Of a stretch of DNA of 7,939 bases, positions 5,976 to 7,939 are shown piece after piece. Location of the stretch: positions 1 through 7,939 of the forward strand of contig CAYJIL010000102.1 of assembly GCA_964370235.1 (NCBI GenBank). The letters run 5' to 3'. The notes beneath the pieces were generated by a model, which saw only the letters and a program-made list of their open reading frames with translations, was not told the origin of the DNA and did not search any database. How positions within the stretch are numbered: the stretch's first letter is position 1; every line of letters starts with the position of its first letter. Source of the stretch: CAYJIL01 sp964370235. Its GTDB lineage: Bacteria > Bacteroidota > Bacteroidia > Bacteroidales > Rikenellaceae. The position numbers and the translations under genes were made by a program.

Positions 5976-7219
5976 TGGTAACAAGAGAAGATATAGAGAT
6001 TATGGCTCCCGTAGGGAGTTACGAGTCTCTAGCGGCAGCCGTTCAGAGCGGTGCAAATTCAATTTACTTTGGTGTTCAGGGGCTAAATATGCGTTCGCAA
6101 TCGAGTGCAAATTTCTCGCTTGAGGATATGTCGAACATTGTGTCAATATGCAAGGAGAACAACCTCAAGAGCTACCTAACAATAAACACTGTAATTTATG
6201 ATGACGAAATGGAGTATATGCGCTCGGTTGTCGATCATGCCAAGAGCGTAGATATTACTGCTGTAATTGCATCCGATCAAGCCGTTATTGCATACTGCCG
6301 TAGCAAAGGGGTCGAGGTACACATTTCTACTCAGCTAAATATTTCGAATATCGAAACCGTAAGGTTCTATGCTGCTTTTGCCGATGTGGTTGTGCTAGCA
6401 CGTGAGCTCGACTTAGACAAGGTAAAGAGCATATACCAAGCCATCGAAGAGGAGCAAATAAAGGGTCCTAGTGGCGAGCTGGTGCGCATCGAGATGTTCT
6501 CGCATGGTGCCCTGTGCATGGCTGTTTCGGGCAAGTGTTATTTGAGCCTACACGAGGCAAATAAATCGGCTAATCGTGGTAGTTGCCGCCAAATGTGCCG
6601 CCGTTCATACGATGTAAAAGATCGTGAAACCGGTGCCGAGCTAGTGGTTGATAATAAGTATATTATGTCGCCCAAAGACCTAACAACTATTGACTTTTTA
6701 GATAAGCTAATAGAGGCAGGTGTTAGAGTACTCAAAATCGAGGGGCGTGCCCGTGGTGCCGAGTATGTGCACATGGTGTGTTCGACCTACGACAAGGCAA
6801 TTCGAGCTATACAGAGCGGTGATTATAACCCCGAGAATGTTGCTGTATGGAAAGAAGACCTACGCACGGTGTTTAATCGTGACTTTTGGGATGGCTACTA
6901 CCTTGGTCGCAAACTAGGCGAATGGAGCACCAATTACGGCTCTTCGGCGACCAAGCGCAAGGTATATGTGGGTAAGGTGACCAACTTCTTTAAAAACCTA
7001 TCGGTTGCCGAAATACTTATCGAGGCATCGCCACTTAACAAGGGTGACGAGGTGGTGTTTATAGGTCAAACCACAGGTGTGCACCAAATGGTGATGGATA
7101 CTATGCGAGTTGACCAGAAGGAACACCAGAGCGTAGTGCAGGGCACAAAGTGCTCAATAAAGGTAGACGGCACACTTCGTCGTGGCGATAAGTTATATGC
7201 CTTAGTGGCAGCAAAATAG
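5975..7219 (+). CDS. trhP: U32-family protein, TrhP-like tRNA 5-hydroxyuridine synthesis protein
   Basis: Usually annotated as a U32 peptidase (collagenase-like), but characterised relatives such as E. coli TrhP (formerly YegQ) hydroxylate RNA bases in a prephenate-dependent way; TrhP works on U34 of certain tRNAs. The 414-residue protein has an N-terminal barrel (about 1-300) starting APVGSYESLAAAV, and a small C-terminal beta domain (about 325-414). The family signature is EMFSHGALC. Cys181, Cys188, Cys204 and Cys208 give spacing C-x6-C-x15-C-x3-C, as I recall it from E. coli TrhP, expected to hold a [4Fe-4S] cluster. KIEGRAR at 254-260 is another typical block. It lacks the long extension of RlhA-type rRNA enzymes. 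Its ATG overlaps the prenyl synthase stop (TAATG), indicating translational coupling, and recO follows after 4 nt. The symbol is by similarity; the RNA target is inferred. Confidence 0.85.
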   Translation: MVTREDIEIMAPVGSYESLAAAVQSGANSIYFGVQGLNMRSQSSANFSLEDMSNIVSICKENNLKSYLTINTVIYDDEMEYMRSVVDHAKSVDITAVIASDQAVIAYCRSKGVEVHISTQLNISNIETVRFYAAFADVVVLARELDLDKVKSIYQAIEEEQIKGPSGELVRIEMFSHGALCMAVSGKCYLSLHEANKSANRGSCRQMCRRSYDVKDRETGAELVVDNKYIMSPKDLTTIDFLDKLIEAGVRVLKIEGRARGAEYVHMVCSTYDKAIRAIQSGDYNPENVAVWKEDLRTVFNRDFWDGYYLGRKLGEWSTNYGSSATKRKVYVGKVTNFFKNLSVAEILIEASPLNKGDEVVFIGQTTGVHQMVMDTMRVDQKEHQSVVQGTKCSIKVDGTLRRGDKLYALVAAK

Positions 7220-7223
7220 TTCG

Positions 7224-7939
7224 ATGGAACAGGGATATAAGACACGAGCCATTGCTCTACACTCTTTGCGGCATGGCGAAAGAGGCATAGTACTGCATCT
7301 ATATACCGAGAATGCTGGTCGGCAGAGTTTCTATGTGGGGGCAAATAATTCGGGGCGTCCACGCATTGGGCGCAGCCGAGTATCGCTAGAGCCTTTGTCG
7401 CTGCTCGATATTGTGGCTACTCCACCCCGTTATGGCTCGATGCACCGCATTAGCGAGGCAAAGAATAGTTACATACCTAGCACATCGGCAAACGATATGG
7501 CTAAGGCTAGCATATCTATGTTTGTTGCCGAAGTGAGCTATCGTTTCATTCAAGAGAGCGAGCCAAATAGTATGCTGTTTGATTATTTGTGGCACTCGGT
7601 GCGCCTTCTAGATGCTATGGACGAAGGTTTGGCAAATTTTCATCTCTATTTTATGGTGAATCTGTGTCGATTGCTTGGCTATGCTCCGGGAGATAACTAC
7701 CAAGAGGATGCTTTTTTTGATTTGCAACGAGGCGAATTTGTGGTTGTGAAGCCACAACACGAGTATTATATTGACCAGCCATCTAGCGATAAATTTAATC
7801 AGTTGTTATCGATTTCGCTGACAGATATTGCTAGTGTTAAGATGAACCGTGCTACTAGGGTTTATCTTCTTAATTCGGTGATAATTTATCTTAATATACA
7901 TAGTGGTAGTTGCCATCAAATTTCGTCCCTAGAGATATT
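7224..7939 (+). CDS. recO: DNA repair protein RecO, C-terminus cut by window edge
   Basis: A recombination mediator that works with RecR to load RecA onto SSB-coated single-stranded DNA and to anneal strands. From ATG 7224, 238 full codons are visible with no stop; Bacteroidota RecO is about 240 residues, so it is nearly complete. Residues 1-80 form the OB-fold, with KTRAIALHSLRHGERGIVLHLYTENAGRQSFYVG typical in layout: here KTRAIALHSLRHGERG lies at 6-21 and GRQSFYVG at 32-39. The rest is the helical domain (SMFVAEVSYR at 98-107, FDYLWHSVRLLD at 119-130, then ANFHLYFMVNLCRLLGY). The cysteine cluster that binds zinc in some RecO proteins is not visible, as in Bacteroidota versions I recall. 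It is the third gene of the operon, 4 nt after the U32 stop, with no Shine-Dalgarno site. Confidence 0.88.
   Translation, partial: MEQGYKTRAIALHSLRHGERGIVLHLYTENAGRQSFYVGANNSGRPRIGRSRVSLEPLSLLDIVATPPRYGSMHRISEAKNSYIPSTSANDMAKASISMFVAEVSYRFIQESEPNSMLFDYLWHSVRLLDAMDEGLANFHLYFMVNLCRLLGYAPGDNYQEDAFFDLQRGEFVVVKPQHEYYIDQPSSDKFNQLLSISLTDIASVKMNRATRVYLLNSVIIYLNIHSGSCHQISSLEI

Noticed and set aside
7066..7595. Two minus-strand open frames under the U32 and recO genes
   Set aside because: They are antisense to strongly supported coding sequence and have no recognisable motifs.
1..7939. A defence system, mobile element or novel cluster
   Set aside because: All genes of substantial length belong to common housekeeping families with intact motifs; no repeats, integrases, transposases or CRISPR units were seen.

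Overview
The window looks like ordinary chromosomal DNA from a member of the Bacteroidota, probably a Bacteroidales relative. Three things point there. Promoter-like sites have the Bacteroides form (TTTG about 19 nt before TAnnTTTG). Starts lack Shine-Dalgarno sequences and are preceded by A+T-rich leaders. The proteins read like Bacteroidales versions of their families. No phage, transposon, CRISPR, tRNA or rRNA gene was found. Species cannot be named from the sequence alone.

Left part (1-4690), all on the minus strand. In transcription order it holds a ROK-family sugar kinase (3728-4690), a terminator-like hairpin (3661-3694), a TrmH/SpoU-type RNA 2'-O-methyltransferase (2881-3657), a clear Bacteroides-type promoter (2837-2867), a GH13 alpha-amylase-family enzyme without a signal peptide (1499-2770), a 50-residue single-pass membrane protein (1345-1497), and an M20 metallodipeptidase that runs off the left edge (1-1342). 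The last three are packed with gaps of 1 and 2 nt and almost certainly form one transcript.

Middle (4691-4982): a 292-bp A+T-rich divergent intergenic region. It holds a plausible plus-strand promoter, a weaker minus-strand one overlapping it, and a 10-bp inverted repeat in the likely leader of the rightward operon.

Right part (4983-7939), all on the plus strand: a trans-polyprenyl diphosphate synthase, a U32-family protein of the TrhP (tRNA hydroxylation) type with all four Fe-S cysteines, and a RecO recombination mediator cut by the right edge. The first two genes overlap by one base and the third follows after 4 nt, so this is an operon of unrelated housekeeping jobs: isoprenoid chain synthesis, RNA modification and DNA repair.

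The GH13 enzyme and the ROK kinase could act in sequence on cytosolic maltodextrin (glucan cleavage, then glucose phosphorylation), but they appear to be in separate transcription units. I see no evidence of a new biological system. The points most worth a second look are the small membrane ORF wedged into the GH13-dipeptidase operon, the scarcity of GATC against frequent CTAG, and the leader and hairpin structures.
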